The position numbers were made by a program, and so were the translations under genes. Below the pieces are notes generated by a model. That model saw only the letters and a program-made list of their open reading frames with translations, was not told the DNA's origin and ran no database searches. This document shows, in pieces, positions 41,601 through 52,870 of a stretch of DNA of 64,000 nt. Source of the stretch: Aptenodytes patagonicus (Eukaryota; Chordata; Aves; Sphenisciformes; Spheniscidae); contig NC_134963.1 in the NCBI RefSeq assembly GCF_965638725.1, positions 12,490,501 through 12,554,500 of the forward strand, given 5' to 3'. Positions within the stretch are counted from its first letter, which is position 1; each line of letters begins with the position of its first letter.

Positions 41601-44600
41601 CATTCAATACAGAAATGTTCCTTAATCACACCCAGCAGAGTTGTTTGCTTGAAGCATGAGGTATACAAATGCTCTCCAAGGACCCTAGGCTGAGTTACAC
41701 AGAAATATGGAATTGTTTCATCAGGTCATGCTCACTGCCATTGTGCCAAAGAACACTGTGGTCTGTCTTGCTGGCTACTCCCACGTCTGTTCAACCTATG
41801 CCAGCTGTTGTTTACATTCACTCTATGTAATCTTCTCAACAAAACCACAGATCCCTCTTCAAATTAACATGTACCCAACAGATATCTACATTCTTTTGCT
41901 TGTAATGCCATGGTACAGTAACATCCCATAGAGATGCTAGAAGCAGGTGTCAGTGCCAAAAAAGTAAGTTCACACATGGGTTATATATTCCCATGACAGG
42001 TATAGTTTGACGGAAATATACTTCCATAAAGAATTTTCAAAGCAAAGTGTTCCTTGTATTTGTATATGGAGAACAATCAAGTATGAAGAAGAGCATTTCC
42101 AGTGATGCCACACAGGGCTCTTTTCATGAAGCACAATTCAAGTTAGCCCATTCTTTGGGATGCTGAAGAGTACTATAGGAATGGAGTTTTCTGCCACACC
42201 GCAGCTATCAATTATTCATGAACAACTTACTGGGGATGAGCAAGAAATGTAAGCTATAGGATCCTCACACAGGATCTCACACACACTTTATGTCCTCCAG
42301 GATGAATTACCACCATCAATAAAAACAACTTACCTGCTTGAGCTTGTTTTTTCACTTACCCCTCTGTTCTCTGGTTCAGGTCTCTGTCCTTGGGGTCGTG
42401 GCGGAGTTTTCTCTCTGCAGGAAGTTGTGAAATTAGCTCAAGTGCAAGGATACATGACATTAGTATCTGCAATAGCCTGGTTAATAAGACAGAACAAACA
42501 CAGAGCACGCTCTCACAGGGCCATGCTGCAGCAGAGCTGGCGGTAGCGTGTGAGCGAGTAGACCACCCAGCTATATGAACCTTCAGCATTACATTGCTGA
42601 ATTAAGATACTGCACTTTTGAGTAACAAAGTCCCATTGCAAAGGCTAGAAACTTGAGGACATGAACATTTTTTATCAAAGAATCATAGAACAGTTTGGGT
42701 TGGAAGGGACCTCTAAAGGTCACCTAGTCCAACCCCCCTGCCGTGGGCAGGGACATCTTCCACTAGATCAGGTTGCTCAGAGCCCCGTCCAACCTGACCT
42801 GGAATGTTTCCAGGGATGGGGCATCCACCACCTCTCTGGGCAACCTGTGCCAGTGTTTCACCACCCTCAGTGTAAAAAACTTCTTCCTTGTATCTAGTCT
42901 AAATCTACCCCCCTTTAGTTTAAAGCCATTCTCCCTTGTCCTGTCGCAACAGGCCCTGCTAAAAAGTTTGCCGCCATCTTTTTTATAAGCCCCCTTGAAG
43001 TACTGACAGGCTGCAATAAGGTCTCCCCAAAGCCTTCTCTTCTCCAGGCTGAACAACCCCAACTCTCTCAGCCTGTCCTCATAGGAGAGGTGTTCCATCC
43101 CCCTGATCATTTTTGTGACCCTCCTCTGGACCCGCTCCAACAGGTCCGTGTCTTTCTTAATGCTGAGGGCTCCAGAGCTGGACGCAGGGCTCCAGGTGGG
43201 GTCTCAGCAGAGCAGAGTAGAGGGGCAGAATCCCCTCCCTCGACCTGCTGGCCACGCTTCTTTGGATGCAGCCCAGGATACAATTGGCCTTCTGGGCTGC
43301 GAGCACACATTGCTGGCTCATGTCCAGCTTTTCATCCCCCAGTACCCCCAAGTCCTTCTCAGCAGGGCTGCTCTCAATCCCTTCATCCCCCAGCCTGTAT
43401 TGATACTGGGGGTTGCCCCGACCCAGGTGCAGGACTTTGCACTTGGCCTTGTTAAACCTCATGAGGTTCACATGGGCCCACTTCTCCAGCTTGTCCAGAT
43501 CCCTCTGGATGGCATCCCATCCCTCTGGATGGCATCCCGTCCCTCTGGCATGTCGACCGCACCACTCAGCTTGGTGTCATCGGCAAACTTGCTGAGGGGC
43601 CGCTTGATCCCACTGTCTGTGTCATTGATGAAGATATTAAACAGTCCCGGTCCCAATATGGACCCCTGCGGGACGCCACTCGTCACTGATCTCCATCTGG
43701 ACATTGAGCTGTTGACCACTACCCCCTGGATGCGACCATCTAACCAATTCCTCACCCACGGGACAGTCCACCCATCACATCCATACCTCTCCGGTTTAGA
43801 GAGAAGGATGTTGTGGGGGACTGTGTCAAAGGCCTTACAGAGGTCCAGATAGACGACATCTGTAGCCCTTCCCATGTCCACTGATGTAGTCACTCCATCA
43901 TAGAAGGCCACTAGGTTATATAAGCTTCTCCAGTCAGATAACATTCGTAGCAACCTGCCACTTGTAACTGATAATTAACACGCAATTCAAATTAAAATAA
44001 ATTGCCAGTTGGACAAGAAATGAGGCGTGCAAACCCAGGCCCTGAAAAAGCCAGAAATATTTGGCAGAAATGTCAGTTCTATCTGTCTTTTGACAAAGTA
44101 TTTCAAATTGTGAATCCATCACTTTGGTAGTTTCATCTTAAGACCTTAAACTAAAGTTTCGTCTTTAGTTGTCACAGAAAAATAGTTGTATTTAGGTTTC
44201 TTACCTGGGGTCCTGTTGTCCAGTGCTACCTCTTCCATATAGAGGAATAACTTTATCTCGACTGATTCCTGCTTTGCATACAGGACACACTTGTCTGTTT
44301 GGCCTGGTCTCTAGCCACTAAAAGAGGAAATTATAAGAAAACTAGTAAAAGACCATGAAAACAACATGCAAACCTCATTTGCAGCCAGGCAGAGAGACTT
44401 TAGCAATTTCTCAGAAAGCCATGAAGCAAAATGTTTTAAGAAGTGCCAAGTACCCTCCAAAGTATTGGCATTTTGGCTATTGTTCTGGTACGATCCACTT
44501 GCTGATGTGTACACATTCAGAACTGCACTGGAGTAAAATATGAAGAAATAAACAGTACCAACAGTCCTGCATAGGCCAAGGGCTAGTGTAGATACCCTCC

Positions 44601-46804
44601 TTTCATCTATCTTTTCTATAGTGGTACCACAATGTAAAACACTACATATGCAAAGAGAAGTACACTCAGCACTTAAGCCTGCAAAGTAAACCCCTGTGAA
44701 CTGCTTACAGCAATTCTCCTACCAAACTGGGAATACTCAGTGTTTAAGAAACTCAAAAGTTGGAGGCAAGTGGAACAGAATCTATGTTTTCTTTTTGCTG
44801 AAAGAGCAGATTGCAAGGTGTTGCCTGAAGTTGCATTAGCACGTTGCAATTGCCCTGGAGAGAAAGAAGCGCATTTGAAAAGAGGGGGACACTCCAGAGA
44901 ACCAAGGTCTTTATTGAGTAACGAGCTGATGAAAGACAAAGTAAAAGGAAACCTGTCTTACCTGGTGTAAACAAGGCCAACTGTGAGCATTCCCAGGACA
45001 ATTTGTTCACAGAGCAGAAAAAGAAGAGAAAATAGAATTAGTTACTGACAACTCGATCCGACAAATGTATAAAGCGTACCATGGATAGCACAGCTTGGAG
45101 ACAACAGAATCCTGGAATCCAGCTGGGCCAGTTCCATAACCTCCCATTAAAATAATTTTTGAAAGCACAGCCCAAGACCAATCTCTACTGGTCTTTTCAG
45201 GTTATGCAATCTAACTAAGTTGCTAACACGATTCTCTGCATATGACCTTTGATTCCTGGGTCCTCATCTATACCAAAGGCCCATACAGAGGCTTAATTAA
45301 TCTTAGTGTTTACTGTACAGATTTTCTCTTCTGATACCATGAAAAGATAGCCCTGGGCTAAGATGCAAATGAGGAAGATGTCAGTAATGAGACTTCAGGA
45401 TCTTAAAAGAAGTCACACAAGGGACATTTTAGCTAAAACATCGGCCACATTCACAGAATCATGGAATAACTCAGGCTGGACAGTACCTCAGGTGGCCTCT
45501 AGTCCAACCTGACGCTCAGAGCAGGGTCAGCTGTTGAGATCAGACCTAGTTGCTCAGGGCAGAGAAATTCCCATTATACAGAACTACTCTTACGATTAAA
45601 TTAATATGGCAACTTCAAAAAGGTCAAAGACAAACGAGCAAGCGACGAGATAAAACTGCTAAACAGCCATCTGCTTTCAAAGTGGTCGACAACACTATTC
45701 GGACAAGATACATGCTATTTTTTAAGGTTCCATTCTTCCAAATCCTTTTGTGCAATAATTTAATCTAATTTTATCTTAACATGCCATCAGCAAGTGATTT
45801 TTCCAGCTCATCCTAGAATAAAAACCTGGATTTTCAGATATTATACATTTACACAGAAAAGAAATGCTCTTTTAGGCCTCTTTTTATTAAAGAGCATAAT
45901 TTAGCCTACTGTGTAAAATAAACCCCAAAAAAACCCATTTGGCCACGTCAATCCTTAATGACTTCTTAACATTTAAGAAAGAGTATATTCTAGACCAAGT
46001 TACCCAAATAAGAAATGCTGCATCCTCATTATATTTGTGCGATACATTCCGAAGTCAGATCAAAGAACTGAAAAGTTAGTATTACAACTGCAATACCATG
46101 GGAAAAGAGAAATAGCCCACATGTAAAAGCTTGTTATCTAATTATATTTTTTTAATGGTTTCAAAGGAAAAAAAAACCAAGCTTGTAGGAAGTATGAAAA
46201 CTACAATTTGGCCTCCAGAACCTAGTTTCGCATGCAAGTTTAGGTATGCACAGGTTAGAAAGGAATTTATGCCTGAACAAGATATCTATGCTAGACCAGA
46301 CAGCACAAATAAAATAACACACATAACCAAGCAGTATCAATGAACACTGAACTGTCTATGTGGGGCTGCTTATTTGTTTGCTTTTACAAAATAATCCAAA
46401 AGTATAGGAAGTTTAAGATGCAAGAAATGGACTCCCTGGAACATGAGCAAGGAAAAACAGTCGAGGAGCAAAACCAAACTGCTCCTAAACCAAAACCATG
46501 GTCCTTACTCATTTTGTACAAGACATTTTATTTGACATCTAGAATTATAAAAATCATAGGCTTTTATGTGATCAGAGAGATATATGGTGTTCTGGTTTAT
46601 CTGTGGGGGCTCGAGTACTTACCAGAAGAGATGTCCACACAAGCTGATAACTGCATCCTTGGCAGTGTCTAAACAGATGTTACATTCAAAAGTGTTGTCC
46701 TGATTAGCATTGTCCCCAGTACCATTACTGCTACTGCTGCCACTGGTCCCTCCAGTACTGGAGTTCTTTGTTGATGCAGAAGTCGTGGGTCCTTTGCTTG
46801 CCAT
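38599..46804 (-). CDS. RNF185: RING finger protein 185, ER E3 ligase (complete)
   Basis: RNF185 is an ER-membrane ubiquitin ligase of ER-associated degradation (CFTR is a known client), related to RNF5. Coding exons on the minus strand: 46804-46623, 44980-44962, 44317-44205, 42414-42360, 40367-40250, 38696-38599. All junctions are GT-AG and in phase, giving 585 nt or 194 residues (human 192). The N-terminal 36 residues are Ser/Thr/Gly/Asn-rich. The C3HC4 RING spans 41-81: Cys41, Cys44, Cys56, His58, Cys61, Cys64, Cys78, Cys81. A proline-rich linker follows, then two hydrophobic segments at about 136-156 and 172-193. ATG 46804 was chosen because MASKGP matches the human start; 50 bases of 5' UTR precede it in the same exon. 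Confidence 0.97.
38985..39053. repeat. Short imperfect minisatellite in a RNF185 intron
   Basis: Repeats built on CTAAGTTCACTG and CTTAGTTCACTGCTGAG occur in tandem with small changes over about 65 bp, between the last two RNF185 coding exons. Confidence 0.75.
40250..40367 (-). CDS. RNF185: RNF185 exon (first membrane segment)
   Basis: This exon encodes [20 protein letters not shown], then [19 protein letters not shown]. The Gly/Phe-rich hydrophobic stretch is the first membrane segment. Acceptor CTCCAG/GGATTC, donor CCAG/GTACCA. Confidence 0.95.
42360..42414 (-). CDS. RNF185: RNF185 exon (proline-rich linker)
   Basis: A 55-nt exon encoding [19 protein letters not shown]. Acceptor CTGCAG/AGAGAA, donor GAGGG/GTAAGT, phase 0 exit. 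Confidence 0.93.
42676..43920 (-). mobile_element. 5'-truncated CR1 LINE with broken reverse-transcriptase frame
   Basis: The plus strand begins AGAATCATAGAACAG then GGTTGGAAGGGACCTC, the reverse complement of a CR1 3' end, so the element lies on the minus strand, in the same direction as RNF185 and within its intron. Minus-strand frames encode the ORF2 reverse-transcriptase tail: [23 protein letters not shown] and [11 protein letters not shown] (catalytic FADD), then the conserved C-terminal part with [18 protein letters not shown]. The reading frame is broken at least twice: by a 20-bp duplication (43501-43540) and near 43145-43157. The 5' part is missing beyond about 43920, as is usual for CR1. 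About 1.25 kb. Not capable of movement. Confidence 0.93.
43501..43540. repeat. 20-bp tandem duplication inside the CR1
   Basis: CCCTCTGGATGGCATCCCAT is followed directly by CCCTCTGGATGGCATCCCGT and then a partial third unit, CCCTCTGG. A 20-bp gain shifts the reverse-transcriptase frame by two bases, which accounts for the frame change between the two flanking minus-strand frames. Confidence 0.92.
44205..44317 (-). CDS. RNF185: RNF185 exon (RING second half)
   Basis: This exon encodes [20 protein letters not shown], then [17 protein letters not shown]. It carries the final CPVC zinc ligands (Cys78, Cys81). Acceptor TTTTAG/TGGCTA, donor CCCAG/GTAAGA. Confidence 0.95.
44962..44980 (-). CDS. RNF185: RNF185 19-nt microexon in the RING
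   Basis: Nineteen bases between CTCACAG and GTAAGA complete Cys61 and add WPCLHQ, including zinc ligand Cys64. Without it the frame is lost (19 is not a multiple of 3) and the zinc site is broken. The continuation to [17 protein letters not shown] in the next exon matches human RNF185 exactly, as recalled. Confidence 0.93.
45452..45560 (-). mobile_element. CR1 3'-end fragment
   Basis: The plus strand reads CACAGAATCATGGAATAAC, then CAGGCTGGACAGTACCTC and TCTAGTCCAACCTGACGCTC, a diverged CR1 3' end in reverse orientation, within an RNF185 intron. Only about 110 bp are recognisable. Confidence 0.75.
46623..46804 (-). CDS. RNF185: RNF185 first coding exon (RING first half)
   Basis: This exon encodes [19 protein letters not shown] and on to [20 protein letters not shown] and LF. 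The exon probably starts at 46854 after TGCTAG. The donor TTCTG/GTAAGT splits the Cys61 codon. Confidence 0.95.
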
Positions 46805-46854
46805 CCTCAAGAACTACCCAGACACAAGGTCAAGAAAATTCTCCTGTTGGAATC

Positions 46855-49800
46855 CTAGCAGTGAGAAAGGAAAAAAACAAAAACAAAAACAACTTCTTGG
46901 CATTATAACATTGCATTCTTGTCCTGTTCCAAACTGGTAGTGATTTATCTAAGAAGCACTTGAATCCTATTGTTGATGGTTTTAGTTTAACATAGCCAAG
47001 AGGGATCTTTTTTTAGAAACTAAGCTACTTTAAAGTCCTGTAGTATGACCTGTCTGATAGGTGACCTGTGTTTTAAAGTTACTGATAAGCAACTGACATC
47101 CACAGCCAAAAAAAAAAAACCATCATGTTTTCTCATAAACGCCATTTGCTATGAGAAGAATGAGCTCACCTAGTCATACATGTTCTTCCAAAAATTCAAT
47201 GCAAGTTATATCTGTGAGCGCAATCTGAAATAGGATTTAATTATGAAGCAATTCACAGTTTGGACAGACTGACTTACGGCATAGTTTTAAGTTCAATGTT
47301 CATTAGTTTGGAATATTAATGATAATAATGGCAAGCAAAGGTGGCTTAGTACTTGATTTGTCTCATCAGCAGTATATTGCTGCTATCACAGCAGTGTGTT
47401 GATATGACTATCAAACATTTCTAGTACTTTCAAACTACCAAACATGTCTAATCTAGTAGTAATACAGAAGTACTAAAAAATTTACTTTAATGCATTTTAA
47501 TTTTACTTACATGCTTTCACCTCTCATTAACGTCATCATATTTATCAAAGAACACCATTTATTTTATTTCAGTAGCAACAACCTCTACAGTCTAATTCCT
47601 TGATATGCAAATTCCACAGTACCTAAAACTTTGAGACTCAGCACAAGGCATTTACATTTCCAGAAACAAACACTTTTACCAGTACAAGATTTTTAATCCA
47701 AGAACTAAGAGAGTTTCAGCAGGTACAGAAATTAATACACCAAAACAAAAATGTTTAAATGTTTAAAATATTCCACTGTGCTTTTCATGAAATTCTGACA
47801 TCATGTTGCTGCAGGGATATGAATACCTAGATAAGGTTGTGAGAGAGAAACAGGTGATTACCTGAACTTTTTACAAGTGTACAAACAGTTAAGCATTTTA
47901 AAAGGGCAACCTGAATTTTTCAGAAGCTAATTTATTCGCAAACTTACCCCACAAGCATTAAAGGCTTTCCTTAGTGTCCCCTCTTTGTGCTGAAGCACAG
48001 GTGCAGGGCAGCGAAATAAAGCCTCAGTATCTCTAGCTGTTATTGTCAACAGCTTTTTTCATACAATACAATCCCACTGCACGGTCAAGAAAGCGTCATG
48101 CTCAAGCCTCATGAAGGTATTGCAGTGAAGACACTCAATTACAGCAAGTGAAATATATTTTTGCAGAGCTTTTTCACTCAGTTACATCATTTTGCACAGT
48201 GTCCCAGAAGGGCAGCTTTGTATTCACAGATGCTGTACTTTAGCATACATTGCTTTCAGCACTGCTGACTCTTAGCATTTCACACCAGAACTTCATTTAC
48301 ACTCAGCAGCAACGCAGTTCATTATACAAAATTAAAATTCACGTTAGTTCAAGGCAGATGGAAATGCTGCCAGCCCACAAATTATATGCTAAAGATGCGT
48401 GGATTTTTCACACATCCTTACTACCAGAATCTTCAGCCTCACTGCTGAAGATTAAACTGCTCAGTAGTTTAATGCTTGAAAACTTACCTACTTGGACCTG
48501 TATACATTTGCTGGGAATTAATATCAACATCGAGAAAACCTCCTTAAAACTGAGGAGTTCAACACATTGTAAAAAACACTAGCATCACTTTATGGAGTAG
48601 GCACAAGAAATGTGTGGCTCTTATATCTTGACATATAACACAAGGAAAGCATGTAGAAGAGGCAAATAAATGAATTTCTGTGTCCCTAAAACCAATGTGG
48701 AAAAAAGGTCCTTTTTTCCAAATGAAATTCCATATATTTAACACCAGGAATCTGGAGAATCATCAAAAAGATAAAATCTGTATCTTCACAAACACCTACT
48801 TAAAAAAAACTTAGCTTTTAGTAACTATGAAAAAGAAATAAATCTTTGTTATGAAGTTATGAAGAAGGATGATAGAGAAATCTATAGGAATATCAGTAAT
48901 GTAATGGAATGAAGATGGCTGAGACAGAAGAAAGATCAAAATGATATAACGCAACAGGCACTGAATCTACCCTCCTAGGAGAAGGTCGTTCCTTAGTCTG
49001 TACTGGGATCCTCTCCTCATCATTTCTCCATAGGCTGATTTGGCCTGATGACCTATTAGGATATAACTAATTTAAAATATCAAAAACATATCAAAACACA
49101 ATAATAAAAATAATCAATCTTATTCTGAAAAGCCTTCTCAAACATTTGCTCTTCTCCGTGGAATACTGTTTTAACATAACTAGGTCTATAACAAGTGCTG
49201 TTGGGGTCTGTTCATCTGCTGCACATATACAAAGAAGCAAGCGTGAAACAGCATCCAATGACCAAACTTACATTTGATAATCATACAGTGTCACTTGTGA
49301 GCATAGTCTGTCAATCCTAAAGTAGAAGTTCAACTGCAAATTCAACTTGTTCCGAGTGCAGAACAAGCTCAAAATTGCTGAAACATCACTTGAACTACTT
49401 AAACTCTGAGACAAAACTTTTTTTTTTTTGGGGGGGGGGGGGAGAATCAAAACAAACCACAAGCAAACCACAAACTAAAAAAAAAAAAAAAAAACAAACA
49501 AAAAGCCCAACCAACACAACAGGCCAAACCAACCCCATTTTCATTTTGATTTAGAGTTCAGAGGAAAGACTGTGAGTACACTGGGATGTAACATGACTTT
49601 TGGGGTTAAGTAAACAGAATTTAGAGATGCCCGTCCAGGTTTGCTAAACCCTTGTCCTTTAGATCAGGTCTCCAAATCAACCCTAGACGCATGATGAGTA
49701 GCAAACAAAACAAGTGAAAGGATATAAAAATCAGCTGTGATCTAACTGCAAGCATTCAAAGACCTTCTCTTTTTTCTTTCTTGCTTCTTTGCTCTGTAGA

Positions 49801-52800
49801 TATTTAGAGGAAAACAGTATCTTTCTTATTTAAAAGCCATCTATATTAGCTGTTTAGTTCCTTTAAATCATGACCCCTATGATATCCCAACAGGTTGTTC
49901 TGAAAATGACTGAATCACTGACATTTACTACATCCAAGAATTAGGAGTGGCAACAGATGAATGGTTAAGAAACAAAGAACCCATTTTCAAGTAGTCTTCC
50001 TAAATAAAGAGTCTGGTGGAGCATGAAGAAGACATGGAAGTGAAGATACATGTTTAGGGATCCAGCACAAATCCCACTGAGTTGCGTAAAGAATAAGCAT
50101 GGAATAAGAGATGGTGAAACTGCACCTCTGAGAAGCAGATGGCACACTGGGACCTGAAAGTTTCATGACAACAGAGAGCACAGGAGGTCCATTGAAAGAC
50201 TGCAGGAAACTGGTAAGGTCTGTGTACCATGTATAAATACTGTGTATGAATCTCACTAACAGGCAGTAAGAAAGAAATTTTACTCAAATACTCTAAAAAA
50301 CTAAATCTATAAATCTAGCGGGAGCAACTGCACACCAGGAAAATGCGAGCCGAATGGCTACTGTAAAAGATCACGTTTCTGAGCTCAGCAAACAAGAAAT
50401 GCCTGCATTTGCCAAAGTACACTGACCTGACTCTAAAAATACAAGAGAGGCACTTCAAGACAGACTGGGAGAGTTCCACCATAAGTTAAAGCGTACAAAA
50501 AAATCCACTGGAAACACAGCAGGTGAACAATAATTCAACCTGAGAAAGACAGAGGGGGAATATAAATTAAAAGCTAATGTCATTTGTATGAAACAGTTGT
50601 AGAATACATGTTCACAGCACTACGACATTAGGATGTTTGAAGTATTTACTTTTTAATCTTCTTTCATGAGCAATGATAAAAAATTTTGGTGAGGATATAG
50701 GACTCTGGCTAGTTTATTAATAAAACCCAAAGTTTATTCCTCTTTGCAGTATCTAATACATAACAATGAAATAAAAAGAAGAGCACTGTTGGATGTAGAA
50801 TTCCACTAGAAAGACACTTTTCCGTATTTCTTTCCTAATTAATCTTACTTTATCTAGGATTACTGAAATTGAAATAATCCAAATCTAGTCTGTTTCTGAA
50901 ACAAGTTCTGATTTAGTTTCTGAACTTTTTGCTGTTTAAATCAAAAGGAAAACTTGTCAAGTTATTTTTCTTATCACTACAGTGACAATGTCATTTTCAG
51001 ACATATATGACAAATTTTATAAAAGGAATATTAACATTTAGAAATTCTATCTAAATCTAAAAATATTACTCAGAGTTTATATAAATACGCCTACTCATAA
51101 GTTCAACAAAAATCTGATTTTTAACCTATTACAATAGCCTGGACTTCGAGTAAAACGAACAGGTAACCTTAGTTGATAATTGCTGACAGTGCCCAGAAGA
51201 AAGTACATTTACTTCTTGACAGTCATTTTTAGATGTTCTTAGCAAATACCTGACTAAAGTCCTACTGTTAATCATCAAATACACATTTATCTCTCACTAC
51301 CTTTTTATTCTGCCCCCCAAACATGTTACATTTTAACACCTCGGCAACATTTTCTGAGTTCATCTTTCCACTTCCTGTAACCTGTACAGCATCACGTACC
51401 TGCTTTTTAGTATTACCATAAACGGGTCCCAACATACAAGTTTGCGTGATCACTTGGTCTTGCAAGATCAGCCATTTGCCTCACAGACCAACGTGCCCTT
51501 GCTTGGCCTCATTTCATTAACTGGGATTCTGCAAGGTATGTCCGTGTTACAGCTGCTGCTTCCAGGATAAGAGCCTTGCTGAAAGGCTGTTTTGGCAACT
51601 CTAAGGATTCAATGTACCTCACAAATGCAAGACATTGTTACAAACTATCAAAAAAAGCAAGTGATTAAAGTAATTTTTTTTTTACCATTCTATAAAAGTA
51701 TAATATAGACTCCAAGAAAATGTTGCACAAATCTTCAGACAAAGATTTTATCCTCTTACCTCGTAAAGTCCAAAGGAAAAAAAAAAACAAACTGATATAA
51801 CCAGTTGGGTAATACTGCCTGAGCATTTTCCTGGTCTGGAGTGTTATGTAAAACATTAAATGCCCTTTAAATGGGCTAACCAGGTTAGCAGCAAAACGTA
51901 AAAATAAAATAAAATAGTTACGATGTGGCTTAAGAAGTAATAAGCAATCCCCAACAGGAAAAAAAAAAATAATGGCATGTACCAGAAGCTAAGGCTTTGC
52001 GACCATACCCAGAGCCAGACATTTATCTAACGCGAAACAGGCGCTTCTCCTCGCAGAGGGTTTCAGCTTTGCCGCAGAGCGAGGGGGCCCAGGCACCAGC
52101 AGGCCGCTAAAAACGGGGATTTCGGAGGAAAACCCTCGCAGGCGGCGGCGGGCCCTGCGCGCCGCGGCGGCGGCGAACCCTGGGCTGGAGCTCCAGCAGC
52201 GAGGGCGGCACACGCCGGGCCTGCCGGGGCGCTGGGGGGGGCACCGGGGCTGCGGGACCGGAGCCGGAGCCGGGCTGGCCGAGGCCGGGGCTCCCGCGGC
52301 GCCCCCGCCCCGCTCCGACCGCCCCCGCCTCGCTCGTTTCAAACGGGCGCAGGCGGCTCCGGCCTTCCAGCAGCCCCCGAGCTCGGCTCGGCCCCGGCCC
52401 GCTCCTTTCGCGCCTCAAAGCCGCCGCCCGACCTCCGCTCCCCCCACCCTCCGCCACTAGCCGGGATTCGCTCGGCTCGGCTCACCGGCGCGTCTCGCTG
52501 CTCCCCCGCAGCAGCCCCGAGCCGCGGAGCCGCTCCCCTGCCAGCGGTCGCCGTCACCTGATCGCCCGGAAGCCCGGCCCTGACGGAAGGGACTGGCTTC
52601 CCCGCCGCCGCGCCGGGCCGCGGGGCCGCGTTCCGCCTGCCCGGGGCTGCCCCGCGCCCCGCGGCTGCCCCGCCGGGCGGCTCCTTGGGCGCGGGGCGGC
52701 GGCGCCTCGGGCCGGGCGCGGTGGGGCTTCCCGGGCAGGGGGCGGCTAGCGCTGCCGGGCTGCCCTTCCTTCCCCAAGCCCCCGAACCAGATCCCCCGGC

Positions 52801-52811
52801 CGGCTGTTACC
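46855..52811 (-). other. RNF185: RNF185 first intron and 5' non-coding exon (inferred)
   Basis: No coding exon is recognised here. The non-coding first exon should lie in the CpG island at 51990-52870. Reverse-strand donor candidates are CTCAG/GTAAC (exon end 52811), GATCAG/GTGACG (near 52558) and GCCG/GTGAGC (near 52485); I cannot choose between them. The intron is AT-rich, with a T, G, then A homopolymer cluster at 49420-49493. Confidence 0.5.
49419..49494. repeat. T, G and A homopolymer cluster
   Basis: A T run, then about 12 G, then, after 36 bases, a run of about 18 A followed by AAAC-type repeats, in RNF185 intron 1. Confidence 0.9.
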
Positions 52812-52870
52812 TGAGCGAGGGAACCGGTTCGGTGCGAACCGCTCGGGCCGGCGGTACGTTCAGCCCGTGC
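51990..52870 (-). promoter_or_regulatory. RNF185: CpG island, probable RNF185 promoter
   Basis: This dense CpG stretch lies between AT-rich flanks, upstream of the RNF185 coding exons and pointing the right way. It includes an ETS-type CCGGAAG at 52566-52572 and several good reverse-strand splice donors. No gene reading right from it is evident, so it is assigned to RNF185. Start site not determined. Confidence 0.75.

Larger units (their letters stand above)
40368..44204 (-). other. RNF185: RNF185 introns flanking the linker exon
   Basis: Apart from the 55-nt exon at 42414-42360 and the CR1 at 42676-43920, I see nothing recognisable here. Confidence 0.65.

Noticed and set aside
43115-43852. 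A 245-codon plus-strand open frame in the CR1
   Set aside because: It is the antisense of the CR1 reverse-transcriptase region, not a gene.
46140-46810. Possible frameshift in RNF185 after GHLF
   Set aside because: The apparent stop after GHLFW is read-through into the intron. The missing residues are supplied by the 19-nt microexon at 44980-44962.
48250-48582. A 110-codon plus-strand frame in RNF185 intron 1
   Set aside because: No recognised homology, AT-rich intron background and no splice or promoter context.
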